In this document: piece after piece, positions 9,311 to 17,672 of the stretch | Position numbering within the stretch: the first letter of the stretch is position 1 | Layout: the number at the start of each line of letters is the position of its first letter | Assembly (NCBI GenBank): GCA_900469625.1 | Contig: UBXV01000036.1 | Coordinates: 1 to 64,000 of the forward strand | DNA: 64,000 nt | Source of the DNA: Hyphomicrobiales bacterium | GTDB taxonomy: Bacteria > Pseudomonadota > Alphaproteobacteria > Rhizobiales > Rhizobiaceae | Direction: 5' to 3' | Made by a program: the position numbers and the translations under genes | The notes under the pieces: model-generated | What the model saw: the letters and a program-made list of their open reading frames with translations, nothing else | The model's database searches: none | What the model was told of the DNA's origin: nothing

Positions 9311-9949
9311 ATGAGCGTGAAAACCGACAGGCTTCTCTCCATCCTCAAACTTCAGCCGGTCGTGCCGGTGCTGGTGATCGACGACGTCGCGACGGCCGTG
9401 CCGCTGGCGCGCGCGCTTGTCGCCGGTGGATTGAGAGCAATCGAAATCACCTTGCGCACGCCGGCAGCACTTGAAGCGATCAGCGCTGTTGCCAACGAGG
9501 TCGAGGGTGCAGTTGCCGGCGCCGGCACCGTCCTTAACGCCGCCCAGTTCCAGGCGGCGATCGAAGCCGGTTCGCAGTTCATCGTCAGCCCGGGCACCAC
9601 GCAGGAACTGATCGACGTCGCCAACGACCACGAAGCGCCGCTTCTGCCGGGTGCCGCGACCGCCAGCGAAGTCATGGGCCTGCGCGAAGAAGGCTACGAG
9701 GTGATGAAGTTCTTCCCGGCCGAACAGGCTGGCGGCGCTGCCTACCTGAAGTCGCTATCGTCGCCGCTTGCCGGCACCTTCTTCTGCCCGACCGGCGGCA
9801 TTTCGCTTGCAAACGCGCGCGACTACCTGTCGCTGCCGAACGTTATCTGCGTCGGTGGCTCCTGGGTGGCGCCGAAGGACCTGGTTGCCAAGGGCGACTG
9901 GGCCGGCATCACCAAGCTTGCGGCCGAAGCCTTTGCGCTCAAGGGCTGA
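9311..9949 (+). CDS. eda: 2-dehydro-3-deoxy-phosphogluconate aldolase
   Basis: KDPG aldolase of the Entner-Doudoroff pathway, cleaving KDPG to pyruvate and glyceraldehyde 3-phosphate; 212 residues, the normal length. The class I aldolase residues are in place: E45 in AIEITLRT, and the Schiff-base lysine K133 in [14 protein letters not shown] forms the phosphate-side loop. It may also act on KHG. Good ribosome binding site AAAGGACG at 9296-9303. The gene is transcribed alone, divergent from CYTH-CHAD across a 200-bp AT-rich region, and ends at a strong terminator. Confidence 0.95.
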   Translation: MSVKTDRLLSILKLQPVVPVLVIDDVATAVPLARALVAGGLRAIEITLRTPAALEAISAVANEVEGAVAGAGTVLNAAQFQAAIEAGSQFIVSPGTTQELIDVANDHEAPLLPGAATASEVMGLREEGYEVMKFFPAEQAGGAAYLKSLSSPLAGTFFCPTGGISLANARDYLSLPNVICVGGSWVAPKDLVAKGDWAGITKLAAEAFALKG

Positions 9950-9977
9950 AGCCCGACCGATTGCATGAGATGATCGA

Positions 9978-10003
9978 GGCCGGGTGTCAACCCGGCCTTT
10001 TTT
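9978..10003 (+). terminator. Rho-independent terminator of eda
   Basis: A perfect 8-bp stem GGCCGGGT/ACCCGGCC (9978-9985 with 9990-9997), loop GTCA, then six T. Confidence 0.92.
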
Positions 10004-10130
10004 CGTGCAACGCGAATTTGTATTTCCACTGCAACGTTCCTATGTCTCAATCGGTTTGATGGAGCGGGTGCAGGCGGCGCCCTGTTCTGCACGTTTTTTT
10101 CCGCCTGGAACCGACAAGGAGCGAAACCCC

Positions 10131-10838
10131 ATGTTCGACGCGAAGAAATTGCTGGACCAGTTTCTGGGATCGCAGGTGCCGGGTGCCGGTGGATCGGTGC
10201 GTGAGCGCGCCGGGCAGGTCACGCAACTCGCCAAGGACAATCCGCTTGCATCGGGCGCGATCGCTGCCGTGCTGCTCGGCACCAAATCGGGCCGCCAGCT
10301 GACCGGCAACGCCGCCGTGCTCGGCGGTCTCGCCGCCATCGCCGGCCTCGGTTACCAGGCCTACAAGAATTATCAGTCCGGCAACGCCCCGGTCACCGAT
10401 CCTGCTGCCCAGAAGCAGCCGGAACTGCTGCCGCCGCCGACCGATTCCGGATTTGCCGCCGAGCCGGAAAAGATCAGCCACGACTTCGCACTTGTTCTCG
10501 TGCGCGCCATGATCGCCGCCTCGCGCGCGGACGGACATATCGATGATGTCGAGCGCCGCCACATCATGGACAAGCTTTCGGTGTCCGGCCTGTCGGCCGA
10601 TGCATCGGCGTTCCTCGAAGGCGAGCTTGCAAATCCCGTCGATATCGACGCCATCGTGGCTGCTGCCAAGACCGAGGAAGAGCGCGTCGAGGTCTATACC
10701 GCCTCTCGCCTGACGATCGAGCCGGAGAGCCGCGCAGAGCGGGGCTACCTCGATCTGCTCGCCGGTCGCCTCGGCCTTCCCGATGCGCTCGTCGATCATA
10801 TCGAGGCGACGGTATCGTCGGCGAAGGTTCCTGCCTGA
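10131..10838 (+). CDS. TerB-like / DUF533 protein
   Basis: A 235-residue protein of the DUF533 (YebE) group. A short N-terminal helix is followed by a glycine- and alanine-rich hydrophobic stretch (about residues 40-72, ASGAIAAVLLGT...LGGLAAIAGLGY), a Pro/Gln-rich linker (90-105), and a helical TerB-like domain with acidic residues (ASRADGHIDDVER) near residue 135. The function of the family is unknown; TerB relatives bind metal. AAGGAG at 10116-10121 fixes the start at 10131. It is a single gene between eda and an acetyltransferase. Confidence 0.8.
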   Translation: MFDAKKLLDQFLGSQVPGAGGSVRERAGQVTQLAKDNPLASGAIAAVLLGTKSGRQLTGNAAVLGGLAAIAGLGYQAYKNYQSGNAPVTDPAAQKQPELLPPPTDSGFAAEPEKISHDFALVLVRAMIAASRADGHIDDVERRHIMDKLSVSGLSADASAFLEGELANPVDIDAIVAAAKTEEERVEVYTASRLTIEPESRAERGYLDLLAGRLGLPDALVDHIEATVSSAKVPA

Positions 10839-10930
10839 TCGGATCGCTCATGGATCGATCACCAGTTTGAATTTGTGTCGGCCGCTTCTCTGCCCTATGC
10901 CGGGAACAGGAGTAGCGGGAGAGGTGGCCG

Positions 10931-11620
10931 ATGCGTGATCTGAGCAACTGGAAGGGATGTCCGGCGCCGAAGCCGGTGGCGATCGAAGGCCGCTATGTCA
11001 GCCTTGAGGCCTACGATCGTGCGACGCACAGGCAGGACCTGTGGGACGGGCTCGGCGGCATGGGCATCAACCCGCTCCTGAAGTATTTTGTGCAGGCGGA
11101 TTTCGGCGGCATCGACGATTTCGACGCTTGGCTGACCGCGGCCCAGGAAAAGTCCGGCTGGGTCACGGAAGTGTTTCGCGACAGGGCAAGCGGCAAGGTC
11201 GTCGGCATGGCGAACTATATGCGCGCCGATCCGGCCAACGGCGTCGTCGAGGTCGGGTCCGTCGCGCATGGGGCGGCAATGGCCCGCTCGCCGCTGTCGA
11301 CCGAGGCGCATTACCTGATGGCCAAGCATGTTTTCGAGGATCTCGGCTATCGCCGCTACGAGTGGAAATGTCATAGCGAGAATGCCGCAAGCCGGAAGAC
11401 GGCACTCCGCCTCGGCTTCAGTTTCGAGGGCATTTTCCGCCAGCATATGATATTCAAGGGCGGCAACCGCGACACGGCCTGGTTTTCGATGATCGACAGC
11501 GAATGGCCGCTGCTGAATGCCGCATTCGAAAACTGGCTGTCGCCTGATAATTTCGATGCAGACGGTCGCCAGAAGCGGCGGCTGGAAGATATTCGCGCGG
11601 ATCTCGCGCCAAAGGAGTGA
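10931..11620 (+). CDS. GNAT N-acetyltransferase, RimJ/RimL-like
   Basis: A 229-residue acetyltransferase of the RimJ/RimL type. The N-terminal IEGRYVSLEAYD and the acetyl-CoA region YLMAKHVFEDLGYRRYEWKCHSENAASRKTALRLGFSFEG, with the typical N-x-x-S pairing and GF turn, match the family, which acetylates protein N-termini or small molecules. Substrate is unknown. A GTG-start membrane protein begins 2 nt after its stop, so the two are co-transcribed. Confidence 0.85.
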   Translation: MRDLSNWKGCPAPKPVAIEGRYVSLEAYDRATHRQDLWDGLGGMGINPLLKYFVQADFGGIDDFDAWLTAAQEKSGWVTEVFRDRASGKVVGMANYMRADPANGVVEVGSVAHGAAMARSPLSTEAHYLMAKHVFEDLGYRRYEWKCHSENAASRKTALRLGFSFEGIFRQHMIFKGGNRDTAWFSMIDSEWPLLNAAFENWLSPDNFDADGRQKRRLEDIRADLAPKE

Positions 11621-11622
11621 GC

Positions 11623-11859
11623 GTGAACACGCCCGAAAAGACCAGAGAAAACCAGGCCCCGAAGGAAAAGTCGCCGGCGATCGCCGCGGCCGTCATCCTG
11701 GCCGTCGTCGGCATCGGCTTTTTCGTGCTGCCGACGATCATGCTGAGGCTCGGCGATATCTCGGTCTGGCTCGCCAGCGCCTTCGGCGTCGTCTTCGTTC
11801 TCGGCTTCTTCCTGATCTTCTGGCTGCGGGCACGCCATCAGCGCAAGCGCGGCCTATAA
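11623..11859 (+). CDS. Small hypothetical membrane protein
   Basis: A 78-residue protein with a charged N-terminus (about 15 residues) and two predicted transmembrane helices, SPAIAAAVILAVVGIGFFVL and ISVWLASAFGVVFVLGFFLI, ending in basic residues. I do not recognise a family. GTG at 11623 is preferred over GTG at 11617 because AAAGGAG ends at 11617 and would otherwise overlap the start. It follows the acetyltransferase directly and is presumably co-expressed with it. Confidence 0.65.
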   Translation: MNTPEKTRENQAPKEKSPAIAAAVILAVVGIGFFVLPTIMLRLGDISVWLASAFGVVFVLGFFLIFWLRARHQRKRGL

Positions 11860-11915
11860 TCCGACCTGCAGGCGACGGCGTTTTGGCGCGCCAGGGCTGA
11901 TGCACTCAAGAGGCA

Positions 11916-12983
11916 TCAGCCCTGAAGTGCGGCACCCAACAGGACCAGTCCAAGGATAATCACGAGCAGGGCGCCTGCAATCTCGATGCCGTTCGAGATG
12001 CGGGCGGCTGATTGCGCGCTCGACGCGTAGCGCACGGCAAAACCCTTGGCCGTGACCGCCAGCGTCGCCAGGATCGATACGGTGATGGCCGTGCCGATCG
12101 ACATGGCGAAGACCGAGAGGATGCCGCCGAGATAGAGGCCGTTGAGCAGCGCGAAGGACAAAACGATCAGGGCTCCGGAGCAGGGCCTGAGGCCGACGGC
12201 GACGATCGCCGACCATGCCTCGCTGACGGCGAAGCGATCGCCCTTCAGCATTGAGGGATCCGGCGCATGCGCGTGCCCGCAGGTCGAGCAGACCTCGCCG
12301 GCGCCATGGCTGTGGCCGTGATGCCCGTGGTCGTGACGATGGTGGGCATGATCGTGATGATCATGGTGATGGTCGTGCTCAAGATGAAGCTGGCCACCGC
12401 CCGCCGTCGCCATAAGCGTTGCCGGGCGCATCATCGAGCGCAGCTTGCGAAACAGGAGCCAGCCGCCGAAGGCGGCGATCAGCGCGTAGCTGGCGATTTC
12501 CAGTGAGAGTGTTGCGTCCGTCATGCTGATCGAGGATCCGCGCAGAACCAGATAGACCGCGCCGACGAGCAGGATGGCGACGACGCCCTGCAGGATCGAC
12601 GACATGAAGGAGAGCAGAACCCCGCGCTTCAGTTCGGTCTCGTTGGCGATCATGTAGGAGGAGATGACCGCCTTGCCGTGGCCGGGGCCGGCGGCGTGGA
12701 AGACGCCATAGGCGAAGGAAAGGCCGATCAGCGACCAGAGCTGCCACGGGTTTTCGCGCATGCCTTTCAGCGCACCGGTGAGCGTGCGGTAGAAGCCCTG
12801 CTGCTCGGCGTTCACCCAGGCGAAGAAGCCGCCGAGGAAGCCGGTGGTCTGAAAGGACGGTTCGGCCGTGCCGATGCCGAGCGGTGATTGTGCCGCGGCA
12901 AGGCCGGTCGAAAGTGCCGTCAACACGAGCGCGGCGGCAATCAGGCCACCGATCTTGCGGGTGTTCAGCCGGGTGTTCAGCAT
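11916..12983 (-). CDS. NicO-family nickel/cobalt exporter (RcnA-like)
   Basis: A 355-residue inner-membrane transporter of the nickel/cobalt NicO family. The signature motif FHAAGPGHGKAV occurs after the first helices and a second conserved segment is LRPCSGALIVLSFALLNG. Between helices, around residues 195-240, is a strongly His/Asp-rich loop followed by CSTCGHAH, a likely metal-sensing or metal-funnelling segment. RcnA-like proteins export Ni2+ or Co2+; other divalent metals are possible. The start overlaps the end of the DUF1007 gene upstream by 7 bp, so the pair is an operon. The cytosolic versus periplasmic placement of the His loop is not determined here. Confidence 0.88.
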   Translation of the reverse strand: MLNTRLNTRKIGGLIAAALVLTALSTGLAAAQSPLGIGTAEPSFQTTGFLGGFFAWVNAEQQGFYRTLTGALKGMRENPWQLWSLIGLSFAYGVFHAAGPGHGKAVISSYMIANETELKRGVLLSFMSSILQGVVAILLVGAVYLVLRGSSISMTDATLSLEIASYALIAAFGGWLLFRKLRSMMRPATLMATAGGGQLHLEHDHHHDHHDHAHHRHDHGHHGHSHGAGEVCSTCGHAHAPDPSMLKGDRFAVSEAWSAIVAVGLRPCSGALIVLSFALLNGLYLGGILSVFAMSIGTAITVSILATLAVTAKGFAVRYASSAQSAARISNGIEIAGALLVIILGLVLLGAALQG

Positions 12984-13621
12984 GTGATCTCTATCCGGGT
13001 TGCAAAGAGCTTCGACATGTCGGTGCCGGTCGGATCGCTCCAGAAGGCATCGGTCAACGTATCCTTGTTTTCCGCAAGGACTTCGTCAGGATCAGGGCGC
13101 ACGACCTTGTGTTCGCAGGCGGCGATCTTGTCGCCGACCACGGTCAGGTCGTCATCGGTCGGGAAATCCATGGCGGTATACATGGTCGGGTCGTAGACGC
13201 CGAAGGAGAGTTTGCCCTTGAGCGGCATCGGCTCGGCCGGCTTGACCGCAAAGATCATCAACAGCTGGCCATCCTTGTAGTCGACAGTGATGTGCTCGGG
13301 CTTGCTGACCTTGATGGATTTGCCGTTTTCCAGCGCCGTCGTGTAGTAGTTGTACTCCGCCAGCGACTCCAGCACCGTCTGGCCGACTTCGGCGAGTTCG
13401 TCCGGGTCGAGCGTGGCGTTCGAGTTCTTGTCGAAGTCGAGCACGACGCTTGCCGAAAACAGCTCGTCGAAACGCCAGACGTTCCTGAGTTCGCTCACTT
13501 CACCCTTGTCGTCGGAGGCAACTTCAAGGCGCGCCTCGGCAAAGATGTGTGGGTGGGAAAAGGCCAGCGTCGGCGCAAGAAGGGTGGCAAGGCCGGCCAC
13601 GACGAGGCGCTTAATTCTCAT
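12977..13621 (-). CDS. DUF1007 family periplasmic protein
   Basis: A 214-residue exported protein. A signal peptide ends ...LAFS and the mature chain begins HPHIFAEARLEV, the DUF1007 hallmark: a His-Pro-His at the processed N-terminus that could bind metal. The rest is beta-rich and acidic. DUF1007 genes commonly neighbour metal transporters, and here the gene overlaps a NicO exporter by 7 bp, so a role as periplasmic metal partner is inferred. The start at 13621 gives a standard signal peptide; the longer in-frame reading is not supported. Confidence 0.85.
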   Translation of the reverse strand: MRIKRLVVAGLATLLAPTLAFSHPHIFAEARLEVASDDKGEVSELRNVWRFDELFSASVVLDFDKNSNATLDPDELAEVGQTVLESLAEYNYYTTALENGKSIKVSKPEHITVDYKDGQLLMIFAVKPAEPMPLKGKLSFGVYDPTMYTAMDFPTDDDLTVVGDKIAACEHKVVRPDPDEVLAENKDTLTDAFWSDPTGTDMSKLFATRIEITC

Positions 13622-13727
13622 GAAACGGCAATCCTTCTGGTCGGGCCTTCTGGCCGGAGGCGTGGCGACACCTCCGAATCGGTCCCGCAATGTACCGGAA
13701 ATGGGACGGTTTTGGGACCTCGCCGCC

Positions 13728-14621
13728 TCAACGCGGCTTGCGGAACCAGGTGTGGAGATAGTCGACCAGCGTGCGCACCTTGGCCGGCAGGTAGCGGCGA
13801 TGCGGATAGATCGCATAGATGCCGCGGTCCCGCGGCAGGAAGTCATCGAAGAGCGTGACGAGTTCGCCGGTGGCGACCTTGGGGCGAGCGATGAAGTCGG
13901 GCACCAGCGCCACGCCGATGCCGGAGACGGCGGCGCGCACGGAGGCAAGCGGACTGTTGACCTCGATCGGGCCGCTTACGGGGACGGTGAACGAAGATCC
14001 GTCCGGCTCGATGAAGCGCCAGTTGGAATAGGAGCGGCCATTGGTGTCGAGGATGCAGGGGATCTTGGAAAGGTCGCTCGGATGCTCGATCGGCCCGACC
14101 TTTTCCAGGAAATCTGGGGCCGCACAGATCAGCACCTGGAAATCGTCGAGCTTGCGAGCGATGAGCGTCGAATCCTCGAGCCGGGTGATGCGGATGGCGA
14201 CGTCGAATCCCTCTTCGACGAGGTCGACGAAGCGGTCGTCGGACACGATCTCCAGCGACAGTTCCGGATGCTGCTGGCCGAAATCGATCAGCGACTGGCC
14301 AATCTCGGCATCGACGAATGTGCGCGGCGCGGTGATGCGCAAGCGACCCTTGAGGTCGGAATTGTTAGCGCGCACGAGATCGGCGAGATTGTCGATCTCC
14401 TTCAGGATCTCCGACGCGGTGCGGTAATAGGTATGGCCGGCCTCCGTCAGCGAAAATTGCCGGGTGGTGCGGTTGAGCAGAAGCGCGCCGAGTTCGTCTT
14501 CGAGTTCGCGCACATATTTCGACAGGAGCGCCTTCGATCGGCCGACACGGCGGGCCGCGGCCGAAAATCCCTCGGCGTCCACCACATCGATGAAGGCGCG
14601 GATGCGGGTGAGGGTGTCCAT
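13728..14621 (-). CDS. LysR family transcriptional regulator
   Basis: A 297-residue LysR-type regulator. The winged helix-turn-helix is at the N-terminus (IRAFIDVVDAEGFSAAARRVGRSKALLSKYVRELEDELG), and the C-terminal two-lobe effector domain runs from about residue 90, with ELSLEIVSDDRFVDLVEEGFDVAIR typical of the family. The start at 14621 places the helix-turn-helix at residues 18-37 as usual. The effector and targets are unknown. It points away from the decarboxylase leader, so divergent control of that gene is conceivable but not shown. Confidence 0.9.
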   Translation of the reverse strand: MDTLTRIRAFIDVVDAEGFSAAARRVGRSKALLSKYVRELEDELGALLLNRTTRQFSLTEAGHTYYRTASEILKEIDNLADLVRANNSDLKGRLRITAPRTFVDAEIGQSLIDFGQQHPELSLEIVSDDRFVDLVEEGFDVAIRITRLEDSTLIARKLDDFQVLICAAPDFLEKVGPIEHPSDLSKIPCILDTNGRSYSNWRFIEPDGSSFTVPVSGPIEVNSPLASVRAAVSGIGVALVPDFIARPKVATGELVTLFDDFLPRDRGIYAIYPHRRYLPAKVRTLVDYLHTWFRKPR

Positions 14622-14869
14622 GGCCGGTGTCCTTCGTCTGTCCTGGTCGCGGGAACCGTGATTCGCCGCGAACGCGTCTTCCACATTCGTCTGCTCTGCG
14701 TCCGTTGCCGTGGCCGCTTTCGTCCGCTCTCCGGCTCTTGTTGATCCGGATAGGCGGGGCGTCAAGATAAATCCAGTCGTTTCAATCGCTTGCAGCGAAC
14801 ATCACGGCGCCGTCGATTGTTCAATAAACGTGAACGCCGACAGTGTTGCCGGTCTTTAAAAAAATTCAA
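14622..14869. other. Intergenic region between LysR gene and decarboxylase leader
   Basis: No gene is supported in this stretch. It must hold the LysR promoter (minus strand) and sequence upstream of the decarboxylase leader. It becomes AT-rich toward 14870. Confidence 0.4.
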
Positions 14870-14879
14870 CAGCGGCGAC

Positions 14880-15327
14880 GAAAAAACTCTTGATTACGAC
14901 AAGGTTTTTTCTTACCTACGCCCTTGCCCAAAGTCGCACGTGCCTGTGGGTGTCCGCCGACCCTCGATTAGGTGAGGGTATCGGTAAGGTACCTGGAACT
15001 AACCCCTCCAGTCGCTATTCCGGCCAACCGGGAAATGCGAGGACATCTTGAAGCAACGACGGTGCGGGCCTTTCTGGTGTCTGCCGGCTCTCCAACAGCC
15101 GGGGTTACTGAAGAGGCACACCTTCATTGCCGGAAGTGCGGTTGGGTTATCCCCTCCAATCCATGGCAGACAAAGCCGAATTGAAGCCTAGGCGGGCTTC
15201 GGTTCACCGTTCGCGCATCGAGCGCATGCTTGGTTCCGGGGTCTCCACCGGCTGGTTCCAGAGCATTCGCGCGTATGCCCTTTGTCCTCCGCGCAAGCGG
15301 AGCATTTTGGATCAGGGGAATAAGGCC
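14880..15327 (+). promoter_or_regulatory. Structured 5' leader, speF-motif type
   Basis: About 450 nt upstream of an ornithine/lysine decarboxylase with no supported gene but several clear hairpins: ACCCTC(14960-14965)/GAGGGT(14974-14979), TTCCGG-CCAA-CCGGGAA near 15019-15036, and CCGGCT(15084-15089)/AGCCGG(15097-15102). Alphaproteobacterial ornithine decarboxylase genes are known to carry a long conserved leader, the speF RNA motif, of unknown ligand. Position, length and gene identity fit; I could not align it to the covariance model. A possible promoter TTGATT, 17 nt, TACCTA lies near 14891. Confidence 0.65.
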
Positions 15328-16461
15328 ATGACCACGGCTCGCATCATCGACTTCATCAACACCCGACGTCCCGATGGCCCGTGCCTCGTCGTCGACCTCG
15401 ACGTCGTGCGCAACAATTTCAAGGCTTTCCGCCACGCGATGCCGGACAGCTCGATCTACTATGCGGTCAAGGCAAACCCGGCGCCGGAAATCCTGCGCCT
15501 GCTCGCCGGCATGGGCTCGTCTTTCGATTGCGCGTCCGTCGCCGAAATCGAAATGGCGCTCGACGCCGGTGCGACCGCAGCCCGCATCTCCTATGGCAAC
15601 ACCATCAAGAAGGAGCGCGACATTGCCCGCGCTCACGCTCTCGGTGTGTCGCTCTTTGCCGTCGACAGCCATGAGGAAGTCGAGAAGGTTGCCCGCGCAG
15701 CCCCCGGCGCCCGCGTGTTCTGCCGCGTGCTGACCGATGGCGAAGGTGCCGAATGGCCGCTGTCGCGCAAGTTCGGCTGCGTGCCGCAGATGGCCGTCGA
15801 CGTGCTCGTCTACGCCCATCAGCATGGCCTCGTATCCTACGGCGTCTCGTTCCATGTCGGTTCGCAGATGACGAAGCTCGACGCTTGGGATGCAGCTCTC
15901 TCTGATGCCAAGCGCGTCTTCGTGCAGCTGGCCAAGCAGGGCATCGAGCTCAAGATGGTCAATATGGGCGGTGGCTTCCCGACGAAGTACCTCAAGGACG
16001 TGCCGACCGCGGAAGCCTATGGCCAGGCGATCTTTGGCGCGCTGAAGAAGCACTTCGGCAACCACATCCCGGAAACGATCATCGAGCCCGGTCGCGGCAT
16101 GGTCGGTAATGCCGGCGTGATCAAGGCAGAAGTCGTTCTCGTCTCGAAGAAGTCGGACAACGATGCCCATCGCTGGGTGTTCCTCGACATCGGCAAGTTC
16201 GGCGGTCTCGCCGAAACCATGGACGAGGCGATCCGCTACCCGATCCGCACCGCGCGCGACGGCGACGAAATGGAGCCTTGCGTGCTCGCCGGCCCGACCT
16301 GCGATTCGGCCGACGTGCTCTATGAGAAGAACATGTATCCGCTGCCGATCACGCTCTCGATCGGCGACGAGGTTCTGATCGAAGGCACCGGCGCCTACAC
16401 GACGACCTACTCGGCCGTCGCCTTCAACGGCTTCGAACCCTTGAAGTCCTACGTGATCTGA
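15328..16461 (+). CDS. odc: Ornithine/lysine decarboxylase, fold type III
   Basis: A 377-residue PLP enzyme of the eukaryotic-type (alanine racemase fold) ornithine decarboxylase family, giving putrescine from ornithine or cadaverine from lysine. The Schiff-base lysine is K48 in YYAVKANPAPEIL; SYGNTIK, the glycine-rich VNMGGGFP, EPGRG, and the C-terminal catalytic cysteine C325 in GPTCDSADVLYE are all present. Rhizobia have two such enzymes, and this form matches the single-domain type. The ATG at 15328 is used because the ODC core starts directly after it; upstream in-frame codons belong to the leader RNA. Expression is probably controlled by that leader. Confidence 0.93.
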   Translation: MTTARIIDFINTRRPDGPCLVVDLDVVRNNFKAFRHAMPDSSIYYAVKANPAPEILRLLAGMGSSFDCASVAEIEMALDAGATAARISYGNTIKKERDIARAHALGVSLFAVDSHEEVEKVARAAPGARVFCRVLTDGEGAEWPLSRKFGCVPQMAVDVLVYAHQHGLVSYGVSFHVGSQMTKLDAWDAALSDAKRVFVQLAKQGIELKMVNMGGGFPTKYLKDVPTAEAYGQAIFGALKKHFGNHIPETIIEPGRGMVGNAGVIKAEVVLVSKKSDNDAHRWVFLDIGKFGGLAETMDEAIRYPIRTARDGDEMEPCVLAGPTCDSADVLYEKNMYPLPITLSIGDEVLIEGTGAYTTTYSAVAFNGFEPLKSYVI

Positions 16462-16468
16462 TCCGGCT

Positions 16469-16490
16469 GCTCCCGTCTTCGGGCGGGAGC
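16469..16490 (+). terminator. Hairpin after the decarboxylase gene
   Basis: GCTCCCG/CGGGAGC, 7-bp stem with an 8-nt loop, 8 nt after the stop codon. There is only a weak T-rich tail (CCATTTC), so it may be an attenuating rather than strong terminator. Confidence 0.4.
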
Positions 16491-16549
16491 GCCATTTCAC
16501 AATTCTTTCCAGATGCCGCCTGAAGCGGTTTTGATGACGGGAGGCCCGG

Positions 16550-17140
16550 ATGGCCGCTGTTGTTGATGCCCTGCGCGCGTTTTTCGCGCCGTCCACATTC
16601 GTTATCGATAGCGAAAACCCGGGTGACGTCGTTGCCCGCGAGAACCTGCTCGACCGGGCAATGGGGCCGGAGCGCCGACGCAAGTCGTCGGAAAAGCTGC
16701 GCAACGGCCGCGTTCCGGCCGAAGGTCTCGCCTTCGTTGCCCGCGATCTCGACGGCCACGTCATCGCGACCGTTCGCCTGTGGAACGTCGAGGCCGGCGT
16801 CAACCGCGAGGGTCACGGTATTCCGGCGCTGTTGCTCGGACCGCTCGCAGTCGATCCCGCCCATGAAGGCAAGGGCATCGGCGGCATGCTGATGCGTGCG
16901 GCGATCGAGGAAGCGAAGAACCGCGGCCACGGCGCGATCCTCTTGGTCGGCGATGCCGCCTATTACGAGCGTTTCGGCTTTTTCGCAGCAGGTGCGCAGC
17001 ATCTGGTCATGCCCGGCCCGTTCGAGCGCAACCGTTTCCTGGCGCTCGAGCTTCGCGATGGCTGGCTGGAAGGTGCTGCCGGCCTCATCGTCGCCAGCGG
17101 TCGCAAGCTGGCGCTGCCGCCGGTCAAACGCGCCGCCTGA
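16550..17140 (+). CDS. GNAT N-acetyltransferase
   Basis: A 196-residue GNAT enzyme. The acetyl-CoA motif region reads LGPLAVDPAHEGKGIGGMLMRAAIEEAKNRG, with the GKGIGG pyrophosphate loop, followed by ILLVGDAAYYERFGFF, matching the YhbS-type subgroup. The substrate is unknown. A GGGAGG ribosome binding site lies at 16539-16544. It follows the decarboxylase gene by 88 bp on the same strand; acetylation of a polyamine would fit the neighbourhood but is only a guess. Confidence 0.85.
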   Translation: MAAVVDALRAFFAPSTFVIDSENPGDVVARENLLDRAMGPERRRKSSEKLRNGRVPAEGLAFVARDLDGHVIATVRLWNVEAGVNREGHGIPALLLGPLAVDPAHEGKGIGGMLMRAAIEEAKNRGHGAILLVGDAAYYERFGFFAAGAQHLVMPGPFERNRFLALELRDGWLEGAAGLIVASGRKLALPPVKRAA

Positions 17141-17147
17141 TCCCTTT

Positions 17148-17177
17148 CCGCCTCCAACCCTGCGGAGGCGGATTTTT
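17148..17177 (+). terminator. Rho-independent terminator
   Basis: CCGCCTCC/GGAGGCGG stem (17148-17155 with 17164-17171), 8-nt loop, followed by A and five T. It ends the acetyltransferase transcript. Confidence 0.85.
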
Positions 17178-17236
17178 CGCTGCTCCCCCATCTGTCTCAA
17201 GCGAGGGGTGGGGGAGCACGTCATATCAATGGCAAG

Positions 17237-17644
17237 TCACACCTCGGGTGTCGCCGGTCGCGCGTCATAGCAGACGAAGGCAAGCTTGTTGCCGTCGGGG
17301 TCGCGCACATAGGCGGCGTAGAACCCCTCTCCATACTGCGGGCGAAAACCCGGTTCGCCCTCGACACTGCCGCCCTGTTCCATCGCCGATGCAAACAGCC
17401 GGTCGATGAGCGCTGCGCTCTTGACGAGGAAGGCGGTCATGGTGCCGTTGCCGACGCCGGCGAGATGTCCGTCGAAGGGGTAACCGGTGAAGAAGCGCGG
17501 GGCGCTATCGTCGTCCTTGCGTCCCCAGGAGGCGACCTGGTCATCCGAGTAGCAGCGCTCCTGGCCGAGCAGCGCCATCAGCGGATCGTAAAACCGCTCG
17601 GCGCGCTTGAGATCGGTCGTTCCGACCATGGTGTATCCGATCAT
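17237..17644 (-). CDS. VOC family (glyoxalase/dioxygenase-like) protein
   Basis: A 135-residue single VOC domain. The N-terminal MIGYTMVGTTDLKRAERFYDPLM and the C-terminal GFYAAYVRDPDGNKLAFVCY match the beta-alpha-beta-beta-beta modules of the vicinal oxygen chelate fold; the second contains the metal-ligand region. Members include glyoxalases, resistance proteins and uncharacterised enzymes, and the substrate cannot be inferred. The start at 17644 follows a GGAG-like ribosome binding site. It lies 28 bp downstream of the ASCH-like gene on the same strand, likely in one operon with it and the LysE gene. Confidence 0.85.
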   Translation of the reverse strand: MIGYTMVGTTDLKRAERFYDPLMALLGQERCYSDDQVASWGRKDDDSAPRFFTGYPFDGHLAGVGNGTMTAFLVKSAALIDRLFASAMEQGGSVEGEPGFRPQYGEGFYAAYVRDPDGNKLAFVCYDARPATPEV

Positions 17645-17672
17645 CTCGTCTCCCTTGTCTTGTGAATGCAGC

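Noticed and set aside
12267-12506. Small plus-strand frame rich in Met and Val
   Set aside because: It is the antisense of the His-rich loop of the NicO transporter.
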